A stretch of DNA of 64,000 bases, taken from positions 62,001 through 126,000 of the forward strand of contig JAUSFB010000027.1 of the NCBI GenBank assembly GCA_030651575.1. The letters run 5' to 3'. The DNA is from Phaeospirillum sp. Lineage in GTDB: Bacteria > Pseudomonadota > Alphaproteobacteria > Rhodospirillales > Magnetospirillaceae. Position numbers and translations under genes: made by a program. Below, one piece after another: positions 55,200-63,754 of the stretch (positions are counted from its first letter, which is position 1; each line of letters starts with the position of its first letter). The notes beneath the pieces were generated by a model. It saw nothing but the letters and a program-made list of their open reading frames with translations, had not been told where the DNA came from and searched no databases.

Positions 55200-56585
55200 A
55201 TGCTACGGGAAAAGCCCCGCCCAGTTAATGAATTAGATGCAGCAATTCTCAGGGCGTTTTCAGAAAAAGACATATCTGTTCTTAATATTTTACGAACTAA
55301 ATTATCACAATCACTTATAAGCTTTATGGAACAGTTGCTACAGAGCGAAAGAGATGGCGCTTGTAATTGGGAAAAACTTGCCGATGAACTGCTGGCAGCC
55401 GGGCTGACGGCCTCGGCGCTATCCGCCCTGGATATGGTCATCGACAACGAAAAAGACCTCTATGCCCGGGCCATCTCCTATGACCGCATGGGAGAGGTCG
55501 AGCATAAGCTGAATATGGAATGGGCTGCCGCCGCGGATCATCGGGTGGCGAATCGCCTCCGTGGCATTCCAAACCCCCAGGCGCCCTATCTCGAACTGGA
55601 TGACGGCGAGCTGACGGTCCTGAGCGCCCATAACAATCCCGAGATCTTTGAACGCATAATGGCGTCGTTGCCGAACTCGCCGCTGCTGAACGACCCGATG
55701 CGGGACCCCACCCTCTCCAAGCGCGCCGCCATGGAGGTGCCCAAGCCGGGCCATGGACCGGCGACGGATGATTGCTCATTCTTCGTCCTGGACCTGGATG
55801 ATCGCCCGATCCTTCAAGTCGAGGCGGACGTCACCGGCGACCGCTTTCTCGGATGCCGCCAGACAGCAATTCTCCTGACCAAGGTCGCCCCCGACCACCC
55901 CCAAATCCCGCAGGCGGAAAACCTTGCCGTGCGCCAGCTCATCGTCGCCCTGGAATGGTCAGGCTGCAAGAACGCCGTGTTCGAGATGTATCCGCCCGAC
56001 ACCCTTCCGCCCATCTTGCACAAATGGGTCACCAATTCGGGAATCCGAACCATCCCCTTGACCGCGGCATGGATCGACTTATCCCTCGACGCCGAGGAAA
56101 TCGAGCGACGGTATCGCAGCGCCCACCGCCAAAGCCTGCGCTGGGGCAGAAACAACATGCGGGTCGCCAAGACCTCGACCCCGGATCCGGTCCTGCTGGG
56201 GTATTACCAGCAGGTTCACGACGAACTCCACCGCATCCCGGGGCTCCCGGTCGAATCGGTCATACGATACCTCGACGAAGGACGCCTCAATCTGTACATC
56301 GGATTTTACGAGGACAAGCCCGTGGTTGCGCTGCTGTCGTCCCGACACGGCACCACCACCTACTATGCGGCCAGTGCAAAAATCCCCATCGGCAACAAAC
56401 CGCTGGGCCATGTGGTCTTGCATCAGGCAATCATGGATGCCAAGGCGGAAGGCCAAAAGCGCTTTGATTTTGGCGGGCTGAACACGGACAAGTACTTCAG
56501 TGAAAAGCTACGCGGCATCGCGCTATACAAAAGCGGCTTCGCGACTCACACTCAGAACTACGTTCACTACCTCGTTAAACTGTGA
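55200..56585 (+). CDS. FemAB/GNAT-like acyltransferase with flagellin locus
   Basis: This 461-residue protein has a C-terminal acyltransferase domain (about 290-455) of the FemAB/BioF2-like GNAT group: IERRYRSAHRQSLRWGRNNMRVAKTSTPDP, then LNLYIGFYEDKPVVALLSSRHGTTTYYAASAKIPIGNKPLGHVVLHQAIMDAKAEGQKRFDFGGL. Residues 1-110 are a separate helical domain (TPR-like, LADELLAAGLTASALSALDMVI) encoded by AT-richer DNA. Relatives transfer aminoacyl or acetyl groups to amino sugars or peptides. Lying just upstream of flagellin and near two glycosyltransferases, it may acylate the flagellin sugar; that is inference. Expression is separate from ftsZ, since a strong terminator intervenes. Confidence 0.72.
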   Translation: MLREKPRPVNELDAAILRAFSEKDISVLNILRTKLSQSLISFMEQLLQSERDGACNWEKLADELLAAGLTASALSALDMVIDNEKDLYARAISYDRMGEVEHKLNMEWAAAADHRVANRLRGIPNPQAPYLELDDGELTVLSAHNNPEIFERIMASLPNSPLLNDPMRDPTLSKRAAMEVPKPGHGPATDDCSFFVLDLDDRPILQVEADVTGDRFLGCRQTAILLTKVAPDHPQIPQAENLAVRQLIVALEWSGCKNAVFEMYPPDTLPPILHKWVTNSGIRTIPLTAAWIDLSLDAEEIERRYRSAHRQSLRWGRNNMRVAKTSTPDPVLLGYYQQVHDELHRIPGLPVESVIRYLDEGRLNLYIGFYEDKPVVALLSSRHGTTTYYAASAKIPIGNKPLGHVVLHQAIMDAKAEGQKRFDFGGLNTDKYFSEKLRGIALYKSGFATHTQNYVHYLVKL

Positions 56586-56733
56586 AAGCCTGAATTCAGA
56601 TTTTGAAGTCGCGGACGTCACCCCGTGTCCAGAGCCCCGCCGCCGCCCCTGAACCGCCTGTAAATGAAGCTTGCCGCCCCCTGGCGATTCGTATAGAATG
56701 CGAAGCTATAGGGTGAAATTAACCATCCTTGGC

Positions 56734-56749
56734 TGGCCTTTGGTCCGCT
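56734..56749 (+). promoter_or_regulatory. Possible sigma-54 promoter of flagellin
   Basis: TGGCC at 56734-56738 and TCCGCT at 56744-56749. The GG and GC doublets are exactly ten bases apart, about 65 bases before the flagellin ATG. The -24 half is good and the -12 half is weaker than consensus TTGC. Confidence 0.45.
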
Positions 56750-56812
56750 AGAAGTGGCGCAACCTCAGAGGCTTGCGAGTGTCAAACGGCTACATCCAGA
56801 AAGGATACCGCC

Positions 56813-57925
56813 ATGGCTGAAGTAGTTCTATCTTCCGCAATCCGCAGCAATCTGCTCTCCTTGCAGGCGACCGGCAGCCTTGTCGATCGCACCAATGCTC
56901 GTCTGAACACGCGCTTGAAGGTCAGCGAGGCCACCGACGACGCCGTCGCTTACTTCCAGAACAAGTCCTTGAAGGATCGCGCCGGTGATTTGGCGAGTCG
57001 CAAGAACGACATCGATCAGGGCATCAGCTCGCTGAAGACCGCCGTCAACGGTTTGTCCTCGGTTGAGTCGCTGCTGGGCCAGATGAAGGGTCTTATTCTG
57101 TCCGCCAAGTCGGCCAGCGCCTCGGATCGCGCCTCTCTCGGCACGCAGCTTTCGTCGCTCGGCGCTCAATTGAACTACCTCGCGAACGATACGTCGTATC
57201 AGGGCCTGAACCTGATCAATGCGACCACCGCGAACATCAAGGTGCAGTTCTCCGAAAAGACCGCCGCGGTTCTCCAGGTCGACGGCGTTGATGTCCGCAT
57301 CTCCTCCGCCCTCATGATGACCGCCAACGGCGCTTACGGCGCGACTCTGATCGCCGACGGCCACCAGTTGATCTCCATCGGCGGCAGCCAGGTCACCGGC
57401 ACCACCTCCTGCACGATCCCTGGCGTCACCATCGCCGGCATCACCTTCACCACGATCACCGTGGCCACCACCGTGTACGGCGGCGTCACCACCGGCACCA
57501 CCGTCGGCAATATCAACGGCGTCGGCTTCACCATGGGCGTCATCACCGCCGCCACCACCGTGTACGGCGGCGTCACCACCGGCATCACCACCTCCGGCAC
57601 CACGTCCGGCATGGTCGGGTTCTCGGATGTCGGCACGAACGTGTCGATCTTCGACGGCTACATCGCGATGTTCGACTCGGGCATCTCCTCGGTCCGGACC
57701 AGCACCAAGACCATCGGCGCATCGGTGGCCCTGCTGCAAAGCCGTGCCGACTTCACCAAGACCTACATCAATACCCTGCAGAGCGGCGGCGACAAGCTCG
57801 TCAATGCCGATCTGAACGAAGAAGGCGCCAACCTGGTGTCCCTGCAGACCAGTCAGCAGTTGGGCATTCAGGCTCTGTCCTTTGCCAACCGGTCGGAGCA
57901 GGGCATCCTGTCCCTCTTCCGGTAA
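56813..57925 (+). CDS. Flagellin
   Basis: The filament subunit, 370 residues. The N-terminal D0/D1 helices are MAEVVLSSAIRSNLLSLQATGSLVDRTNARLNTRLKVSEATDDAVAYFQNKSLKDRA. The C-terminal D1/D0 is NEEGANLVSLQTSQQLGIQALSFANRSEQGILSLFR. The middle (about 195-270) is a Thr/Gly/Val-rich segment with a direct repeat of ATTVYGGVTTG and many Thr, a plausible outward-facing and O-glycosylated region. I chose the ATG at 56813 (AAAGGA ten bases upstream). It is followed by a terminator, flaF and two glycosyltransferase genes, and preceded by an acyltransferase. Regulation by FlbT/FlaF is expected from the family. Confidence 0.96.
   Translation: MAEVVLSSAIRSNLLSLQATGSLVDRTNARLNTRLKVSEATDDAVAYFQNKSLKDRAGDLASRKNDIDQGISSLKTAVNGLSSVESLLGQMKGLILSAKSASASDRASLGTQLSSLGAQLNYLANDTSYQGLNLINATTANIKVQFSEKTAAVLQVDGVDVRISSALMMTANGAYGATLIADGHQLISIGGSQVTGTTSCTIPGVTIAGITFTTITVATTVYGGVTTGTTVGNINGVGFTMGVITAATTVYGGVTTGITTSGTTSGMVGFSDVGTNVSIFDGYIAMFDSGISSVRTSTKTIGASVALLQSRADFTKTYINTLQSGGDKLVNADLNEEGANLVSLQTSQQLGIQALSFANRSEQGILSLFR
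57464..57584 (+). repeat. Direct repeat within the flagellin gene
   Basis: An identical 34-base block occurs at 57464-57497 and 57551-57584, offset by 87 bases (29 codons), encoding ATTVYGGVTTG twice. Exact identity suggests a recent or conversion-maintained duplication. Confidence 0.85.
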
Positions 57926-57956
57926 TCTTCCGGCGGGTTAAACAGCTACTGAACGA

Positions 57957-57986
57957 GGCGGGGGGTGTAATGCTCCCCGCCTTTTT
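57957..57986 (+). terminator. Rho-independent terminator after flagellin
   Basis: GGCGGGG (57957-57963) pairs with CCCCGCC (57975-57981), followed by TTTTT. It would make flagellin mainly monocistronic, with flaF lower. Confidence 0.85.
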
Positions 57987-58087
57987 CATGCGTTCCCGAC
58001 TCGGCTCCGGCGGGTCGAGGCAACGCAATCTTAACTAAACAACGTCCACAATTGACCATCGCGTTGTGATGTTGGAGGTTCTGATAA

Positions 58088-58516
58088 ATGGCCTATCCGA
58101 ATGCCGAACAAGGCAAATATAGGTCTGTTTCGGCGGGGGGGAACCCACGCGAGACAGAGGCCCGGGCGTTGACGGAGACCGCACGGCGCATGTCGGTGGC
58201 CCAATCCGAATCTGTCGATATCGAGGAATTCCTGGCTGCGATTCGCCTGAATTGGCGGCTATGGACGATCTTCCAGGCTGATCTGTCGACGGAGGAAAGT
58301 GAAGTTCCCCAAGACATCCGCCTGAACGTGCTGGCCCTGAGCAACTTTGTCGATGCACGGTCGGTTGAAATCATCTCCACGCACAACCGGGGGCTGGCCT
58401 CGGCCCTGATTTCAATAAACCGAAATCTGGCCAGCGGCCTGTTCACGGCGGTTCCGTCCGCGACCGATAGCCCGCAGACATCCGAGCCGGTCACCTCCGC
58501 CAACGAAACTATCTAA
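58088..58516 (+). CDS. flaF: Flagellar biosynthesis regulator FlaF
   Basis: FlaF is the alphaproteobacterial partner of FlbT. In Caulobacter it acts as a flagellin secretion chaperone and is needed for flagellin translation. The 142 residues contain the conserved core LTETARRMSVAQSE, FLAAIRLNWRLWTIFQADL and LNVLALSNFVDARSVEIISTHNRGLASALISINRNLASGL. GGAGG lies eight to nine bases before the ATG. It is between flagellin and the FlmG-like gene. Confidence 0.92.
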   Translation: MAYPNAEQGKYRSVSAGGNPRETEARALTETARRMSVAQSESVDIEEFLAAIRLNWRLWTIFQADLSTEESEVPQDIRLNVLALSNFVDARSVEIISTHNRGLASALISINRNLASGLFTAVPSATDSPQTSEPVTSANETI

Positions 58517-58556
58517 CCGATCAAAGCTGAAACTCAGACGTCAAGGGGGATAGGGC

Positions 58557-60461
58557 GTGAGCGATTCCATGCAGGGCCGTACGGCCGATACTCTTAGAAA
58601 GATAGAAGATCTTTTGTTGAGAGGCCTGGACCAAGAGGCGTTAGAATTAGCGGAATCTGCGCTGGGCGATGCCGAGTCCCGGCCCAGGATTCTCTGCGCC
58701 ATGGCGGCTCTTCATTACCGTGCCGGCGCGCTGGGTTATGCCATCCAATTGCTGGCGTCGCTCCTGGATCAGCCGGGCTGTCCCGTGGATGTTCCCGAAG
58801 TTCTCGCCGTCCTCTACAGTCAGGCGGGTTGCGTGTCCGACGCGCTCTACTACGCCAAACTCTCGACCACCCAGGGCGCCGACAGGTCCGTCCAGCGCCT
58901 GTTCGGCTCGGACTTTCCCCCATTCAACGAAGCCTTCGCGCAGGCCCGCCCCAAGCCGCTCCTGGGCAACGGCATGATGGCGCTGGAGGCCGGCAATCTG
59001 GATCGGGCGCGTTTCCTGGTCGAACAGCACCTCACCTTGCTTCCCGACGATGTTGAAGCCCTCGATATCTACGCCAAGATCATGATCCGGTCAGGCAAGA
59101 TCAACGAGGCCATCGGGTTGCTGCGGACGGTCTCCACCCTGGCCGGCCCCTCGGCGACGCTGCTTAGCCGCCTGGCGAACTGCCTGATCTGGTCGGGTCA
59201 ATTCATCGAAGGCCTCGCCTGCCATCACGAAGCCATCGCCCGCGCCCCGGATTCCCTGACGATCCTGGGCTCCGCGGTCAACGACCTCGGATACTTCGGC
59301 AAGGCCGAGGCGGAGGCTTCGGGGATCATTCAGATCTGGCAGGATGAACTTACCAAGGCCTCCCCGAAAAAGGTCCGTCCGGCTCCGAAATATACCGGAG
59401 CCACACCGATCCGGCTCTGCTACCTCTGCACCGCGCTGGACAGCGACGAATTGAAGTCCATGGTCGGCAGCATTGCCCAGGCGCACGACCGCTCGCGGTT
59501 CAGCGTGGTCGCTTTTGGCTGGGGCGAAATGGACCACCCGTCCAACCAGTGGGCTCGTGGCGCATTCGATCAGTGGCGCGACATCTCCTCTTTGGATGTC
59601 ACGACCCTGGGCGCGGTGATCCGTGGCGAGGGCATCCACATCCTGATCGACGCCGATGGCCGGTTGGCCCCGGAAATGCGCACCTTGTTCGTGCGCAATT
59701 CCGCACCGCTACAGCTGGCCTGGCTGAACCCGGAGATCGCCTCCAAGGTTCCCGGCGCCTATCTGATGGCGGTGCCCGGCACGGGCGAGGCCGCCGCCGA
59801 CGAATTGGCGCTGCCCGCCGGTCGCTACTTCATGGGCAATTCCGCCGGAAGTCCTCCGATAAAGACCCCGGCTCCGGTCGAAAGCGCCCGCAACATCACC
59901 TTCGGAGCGGAACTGATCCGACCCGAGTTGAACCCGCGGCTGGCCATGGTTTGGGGACGCATCTTGCAGTCGGTGCCCAATTCGGTGCTGCTGCTGCGCG
60001 ACAACGGCATCTTCGCCGAATCCACCAATGTGGATGCCCTGATATCCATGTTCGGCAATGCCGGCGTCGCCCACCGCATCGAAGTGATCCGTGACATCGA
60101 CAGGGCCGGCTTCGCCGCCAGCATCGACATCGCCCTGATGCCGTTCCCGGCCGGCAACATCCTGACCTACGCCGAATTTCTCCGAAACGGGGTGCCCGTG
60201 GTGACGACAAGTTCGTGCCCCGCCGGTGCCGATATGGCGGCCTTCCTCTCTGCCGCCGGCCTGGAAAAATCCCTTGTCAACGCGGATACCGCAGCCTATG
60301 CGGCCTCGGCAATCGCACTGGCGCTGGACGTTCCGGCCCTGGTGGCGTTACGCGACCGTCTGCCGGAATGTGTCGCCGGCGTCCCAGCCTTCTCAGCCAA
60401 AGGCTTTGCCAAAATGTTCGAAGATGCCGTCGTCGCCGCACTAACGCAGTCGCCGACATGA
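58557..60461 (+). CDS. FlmG-like TPR/OGT-type flagellin glycosyltransferase
   Basis: A 634-residue protein with about six TPRs in residues 1-250 (for example MMALEAGNLDRARFLVEQHLTLLPDDVEALDIYAKIMIRSGKINEAI). Its C-terminal half is like the SPINDLY/O-GlcNAc transferase catalytic region: IRLCYLCTALDSDELKSMVGSI, ITFGAELIRPELNPRLAMVWGRILQSVPNSVLLLRDN and SIDIALMPFPAGNILTYAEFLRNGVPVVT. This matches the layout of Caulobacter FlmG, which binds flagellin through TPRs and attaches pseudaminic acid. Orthology is inferred from domains and from the flaF/flagellin/pse context. Its stop overlaps the maf start. Confidence 0.82.
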   Translation: MSDSMQGRTADTLRKIEDLLLRGLDQEALELAESALGDAESRPRILCAMAALHYRAGALGYAIQLLASLLDQPGCPVDVPEVLAVLYSQAGCVSDALYYAKLSTTQGADRSVQRLFGSDFPPFNEAFAQARPKPLLGNGMMALEAGNLDRARFLVEQHLTLLPDDVEALDIYAKIMIRSGKINEAIGLLRTVSTLAGPSATLLSRLANCLIWSGQFIEGLACHHEAIARAPDSLTILGSAVNDLGYFGKAEAEASGIIQIWQDELTKASPKKVRPAPKYTGATPIRLCYLCTALDSDELKSMVGSIAQAHDRSRFSVVAFGWGEMDHPSNQWARGAFDQWRDISSLDVTTLGAVIRGEGIHILIDADGRLAPEMRTLFVRNSAPLQLAWLNPEIASKVPGAYLMAVPGTGEAAADELALPAGRYFMGNSAGSPPIKTPAPVESARNITFGAELIRPELNPRLAMVWGRILQSVPNSVLLLRDNGIFAESTNVDALISMFGNAGVAHRIEVIRDIDRAGFAASIDIALMPFPAGNILTYAEFLRNGVPVVTTSSCPAGADMAAFLSAAGLEKSLVNADTAAYAASAIALALDVPALVALRDRLPECVAGVPAFSAKGFAKMFEDAVVAALTQSPT

Positions 60462-62470
60462 AAGTCGCTAAAAAGACGCTGCTTCAGCGGAATATGGAAT
60501 TGTTCCGGACGTATTTCCCGGACATCCACGCCCGTATTTCCGCCATCACCCATCCCGTAACCTCGATTATCGAGGAAGACGGGGTACCGGTGGATATCGA
60601 CCTGGGGGTGGGCCGCCTCTATAAAACAGACGGGCGGGCCTTGGCCCTCAAGCAGGCCGAGGATTTCATCAAGACGCCGCGACAGGTGGGTTACGAGGTT
60701 AAAAACGCCATGTCGGGCGACAGCCCAGTGTCGGAGCGCCTGTTCAACAGCGTGATCGCCAGCGCCAAAAGGCATAAGGCGACGGTGGAATCCGGCCCGC
60801 CGGTTGGGCGCAGCGGGTTCCTCTTTGTGTTCGGCCTGGGCCTTGGACACCACGTCCCGCTTCTGGTCAAGAACCTTGACGTCGACTGGGTCGTGATCGT
60901 TGAAACCATCGACGAATTCGTATTGCAGTCCCTGTCGACCATCGACTGGACCGCCATCGTCAAGACCTGCACGAGCAACAAGACCAAGCTGTCACTGATC
61001 ATTGGCGAAATGCCGGGCGAATTGACTGCCCAAATTACAGGCATGGTCGCCATCAATGGCGAATTGGCCCTGGATGGATCGTACTACTACCGACACTACC
61101 CATCGTGGGCGCTGGACCAGGCCTTTGAAAACGTCGTCAACAATATTCCGCTGAGAATGATTCAGCGTGGGTATTATGAAGACGAACGCAAGATGATCAG
61201 AAACGCAATTACAAACCTTCAAAAGTTTAATTGCTATATGCTGGCGGGCTCGTTCAAACCTTTGATCGTAGCCCCGACCTTCATGGTCACCTCCGGCCCA
61301 TCCGTCGACAACGATATCGAATACATCAAGCAATGGCGCGATAAGGTTATCGTCTTCTCCGGGGGATCATCGCTTCAGGTGCTGCTGGCCCATGGCATCA
61401 TTCCGGACTATCACGTCGAGTTGGAAAACGCGGTTCAGGTCTGGGATTTCTGCCAGCACATTTTGGAACTGAACCAGGACAAGTTCCCCGATGGCAAGTT
61501 CACCGGCATCAAGCTGATCGCCTCGGTGACGCTCAACCCTCGGGTTACCCCCCTGTTCGACGAGACGTATTACTTTTTCCGCGACAGCGTCAGTTCCTCC
61601 ATCTGCTTTGGCAACGACATCCCGCTCATGACGGCGATCGGCCCCAACGTGGCGAACACCATCGTGGCGGTGGGGGCGCGCATCGGCTTTCGCCATATCT
61701 ATATGTTCGGTATGGATTGTGGCTGGCGCGATGGCGAGGACCACCACTCTCGCGATACGGCCTATTACACCTCCCAGGAATTCAAGACCGGCAGGGCTGA
61801 AGGCACCCACACCCATCCCGGCAACTTTGGCGGCACCATCCACTCAACGATGGTTCTGTCCTGGACCCGGGACATGCTTGAAGACAAGGTCCAGAAATTC
61901 CACCTGAACGCCTTCAATTGCAGCGACGGCGCCCTGATCAGGGGGGCGGTGCCCAAGCTGTCCGAGACGATCGACTTATCCAAGACGGAAATCGACCGGG
62001 AGAAGATCTTTGATCGGGTCCGGGCGGATTCGCTCCATTTCGAGCTTGGCTCGTATCTGGCGGATTACAACTTTGACGACGTGATCGCTCAGATCGATCT
62101 GTACGCGCGGCTGATCGATAAGTTGTGTGTGAAGGCCATGAAAAAAGGCAGGGACTTCCACTGGATGCTCCGGGAAATCACCAACTTCCTGAACAACGCG
62201 ACCGCGGGCGGATACGCCAAGGCCTACCCGATATTTCAAGGCCCGACCCTGGGTATGGCCAAATGCGCCTGCGTCTTCCTCAACCGCGTCGAAGACGAGA
62301 CCAATCGCCGCCTGATGTACGAGGATTTCGTCACCGAATATCGGCAGATCCACAAAGAAATAACGAAAGAAATGCGAGACATCTTCACCGACGCCAAGGA
62401 CTGGATCCATGGCGGTCCCGAGCCAAGCTGGACGTCCGGCCTACAAACTATGCCGGGCTACACCTTCTAG
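60458..62470 (+). CDS. maf: Motility-associated factor glycosyltransferase Maf
   Basis: A 670-residue Maf-family enzyme (DUF115/MAF_flag10), which puts nonulosonic acids on flagellin before export. The N-terminal domain includes FLFVFGLGLGHHVPLLVKNLDVDWVVIVE. The central DUF115 catalytic domain shows PTFMVTSGPSVDNDIEYIKQWRDKVIVFSGGSSLQVLLAHGIIPDYHVELEN and ARIGFRHIYMFGMDCGWRDGEDHHSRDTAYY. A C-terminal helical domain follows. The Magnetospirillum magneticum homologue is needed for flagellum formation. The ATG at 60458 overlaps the upstream stop, so it is translationally coupled to the FlmG-like gene. Confidence 0.93.
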   Translation: MKVAKKTLLQRNMELFRTYFPDIHARISAITHPVTSIIEEDGVPVDIDLGVGRLYKTDGRALALKQAEDFIKTPRQVGYEVKNAMSGDSPVSERLFNSVIASAKRHKATVESGPPVGRSGFLFVFGLGLGHHVPLLVKNLDVDWVVIVETIDEFVLQSLSTIDWTAIVKTCTSNKTKLSLIIGEMPGELTAQITGMVAINGELALDGSYYYRHYPSWALDQAFENVVNNIPLRMIQRGYYEDERKMIRNAITNLQKFNCYMLAGSFKPLIVAPTFMVTSGPSVDNDIEYIKQWRDKVIVFSGGSSLQVLLAHGIIPDYHVELENAVQVWDFCQHILELNQDKFPDGKFTGIKLIASVTLNPRVTPLFDETYYFFRDSVSSSICFGNDIPLMTAIGPNVANTIVAVGARIGFRHIYMFGMDCGWRDGEDHHSRDTAYYTSQEFKTGRAEGTHTHPGNFGGTIHSTMVLSWTRDMLEDKVQKFHLNAFNCSDGALIRGAVPKLSETIDLSKTEIDREKIFDRVRADSLHFELGSYLADYNFDDVIAQIDLYARLIDKLCVKAMKKGRDFHWMLREITNFLNNATAGGYAKAYPIFQGPTLGMAKCACVFLNRVEDETNRRLMYEDFVTEYRQIHKEITKEMRDIFTDAKDWIHGGPEPSWTSGLQTMPGYTF

Positions 62471-62506
62471 CGCTCCCGATCTTTCGGCCACCACCGCCGA
62501 TATGTC

Positions 62507-62535
62507 ACGGCCCCCACCTTTGGTGGGGGCCGTTC
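62507..62535. terminator. Bidirectional terminator between maf and the methyltransferase gene
   Basis: A perfect 12-base stem ACGGCCCCCACC/GGTGGGGGCCGT with a TTT loop (62507-62533) lies between convergent genes. The T-tract is short, so termination strength is uncertain. Confidence 0.65.
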
Positions 62536-62556
62536 GACATCGTAAGGGGGACTCAC

Positions 62557-63468
62557 TCAGACGGCGCGCACCACGAAACAGGCGGCTTGTGGGGCGGTTT
62601 CCTGGTTCGACTGGATGATGTAGGCGGGGAAGTTGGCCTCGGCCACCACGGCAAAGCCGGCGCCGCGCAGTTGGGCCGCCACCGTTTCCATGTCGCGATA
62701 CAGGTAGATGTGGTCGCGGTTGGGGGCGTCCAGGGCGGCGGTGATCAGGCCGGGAGCCCCAACGCGGACGCTGGCGCGCAAGGCGGCCAGGAAGTCCGGC
62801 GGGCTTTCCAGATGCTCCAGCAATTCGACCGAGACGAAGGCGTCAAAGCCCCCCTCGACCTCGGCCGCAACCTCGCGCCGGCACAAGGTATAACGCTCCG
62901 ACAGCCCCCAGCGGTCCAGCAGGCGACCGGTATGCAGGATCGACGCGTCGCTGATGTCGTATCCCCAGCCCCGGATGCCCGGAACGGCGGCCAGGATTTC
63001 CTTGGAATAAAAGCCGGTGCCGATGCCCACGTCGCAGAAGGTGGCGGCCTTGACCGCCCGCAGCTCCGGGACGAAATGGTCATGGACCCACAGAAGCTGG
63101 CGGTAGTGGTGCGGCCACAGGTAATGGGACAGCAACAGGGCCGGCAGGTAGGTTCCCAGCATATAGTCCATGTTGCCATAGACCTCGGCCACCGCTTCCT
63201 CGTAGGACATGGCGGCGTAGGACAGCGTCTTGGTGAAGCGTTTTTGCAGCATCATCGCTTCGATGGAGAATTGGCCATAGCCCTCCACCGTGCGCTCGAC
63301 CGCCGCCTGATCACTGCCGAAATAAACCTCGATCTCGCGCTCGAATCGCTCGACCCAGGCTGGCCCGAACTCATCGACGCGAGCGCCGACGGTCTTGCGC
63401 AGCAAGGGAAAGCGGGCGGCCAGGGCGGCAGAGACCGCCGCGACGCGGGGCGTGATCAGGTCGCTCAC
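62557..63468 (-). CDS. SAM-dependent methyltransferase
   Basis: A 303-residue class I methyltransferase. Motif I is FCDVGIGTGFYSKEIL (about residues 142-157), followed by WGYDISDASI (motif II acid) and DAFVSVELLEHLESPPDFLAALR (motif IV/V). The N-terminal 130 residues are a separate helical region (YEEAVAEVYGNMDYMLGTYLPALLLSHYLWPHHYRQLLWVHDHFVPEL) seen in methyltransferases of polyketide-like or sugar clusters. It overlaps the acyl carrier protein gene stop (ATGA), so it probably acts on the carrier-bound or derived product. The acceptor is unknown. Confidence 0.82.
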   Translation of the reverse strand: MSDLITPRVAAVSAALAARFPLLRKTVGARVDEFGPAWVERFEREIEVYFGSDQAAVERTVEGYGQFSIEAMMLQKRFTKTLSYAAMSYEEAVAEVYGNMDYMLGTYLPALLLSHYLWPHHYRQLLWVHDHFVPELRAVKAATFCDVGIGTGFYSKEILAAVPGIRGWGYDISDASILHTGRLLDRWGLSERYTLCRREVAAEVEGGFDAFVSVELLEHLESPPDFLAALRASVRVGAPGLITAALDAPNRDHIYLYRDMETVAAQLRGAGFAVVAEANFPAYIIQSNQETAPQAACFVVRAV

Positions 63469-63710
63469 GCCGGGACTTTCGCGCGCACCGCCAGCTCGAT
63501 CAGGCGCAGACTGAGCAGGTCGACCACCTCCTGATCATCGAACTCGATGCCGAATTCCTGTTCGAGAGTCATGACCAGCTTCATGTGCTTGAGCGAGTCC
63601 CAGGCCTTGATGGTATCCATGGAAGCATCGTCGCCGATCTGGTCGCGGGAGACATCCAAGATGGCCGCCATGACCTCGATGATGGTGTTGTGGATGGTAA
63701 TCGTGTCCAT
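63465..63710 (-). CDS. Acyl carrier protein
   Basis: An 81-residue stand-alone carrier protein. The phosphopantetheine Ser is in the motif WDSLKHMKLVMTLEQEFGIEF (about residues 37-57). This DSLKHM form is typical of carrier proteins in secondary or surface-glycan clusters rather than the DSLDTVE of fatty-acid AcpP. It is coupled to the methyltransferase by ATGA and lies 44 bases after the FkbH-like gene. It probably carries a glyceryl or short acyl unit. Confidence 0.9.
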   Translation of the reverse strand: MDTITIHNTIIEVMAAILDVSRDQIGDDASMDTIKAWDSLKHMKLVMTLEQEFGIEFDDQEVVDLLSLRLIELAVRAKVPA

Positions 63711-63754
63711 TGCAGCCGTCCCCTTGTGCCGGCAGGCCCCCGATCTGGCCTGCC

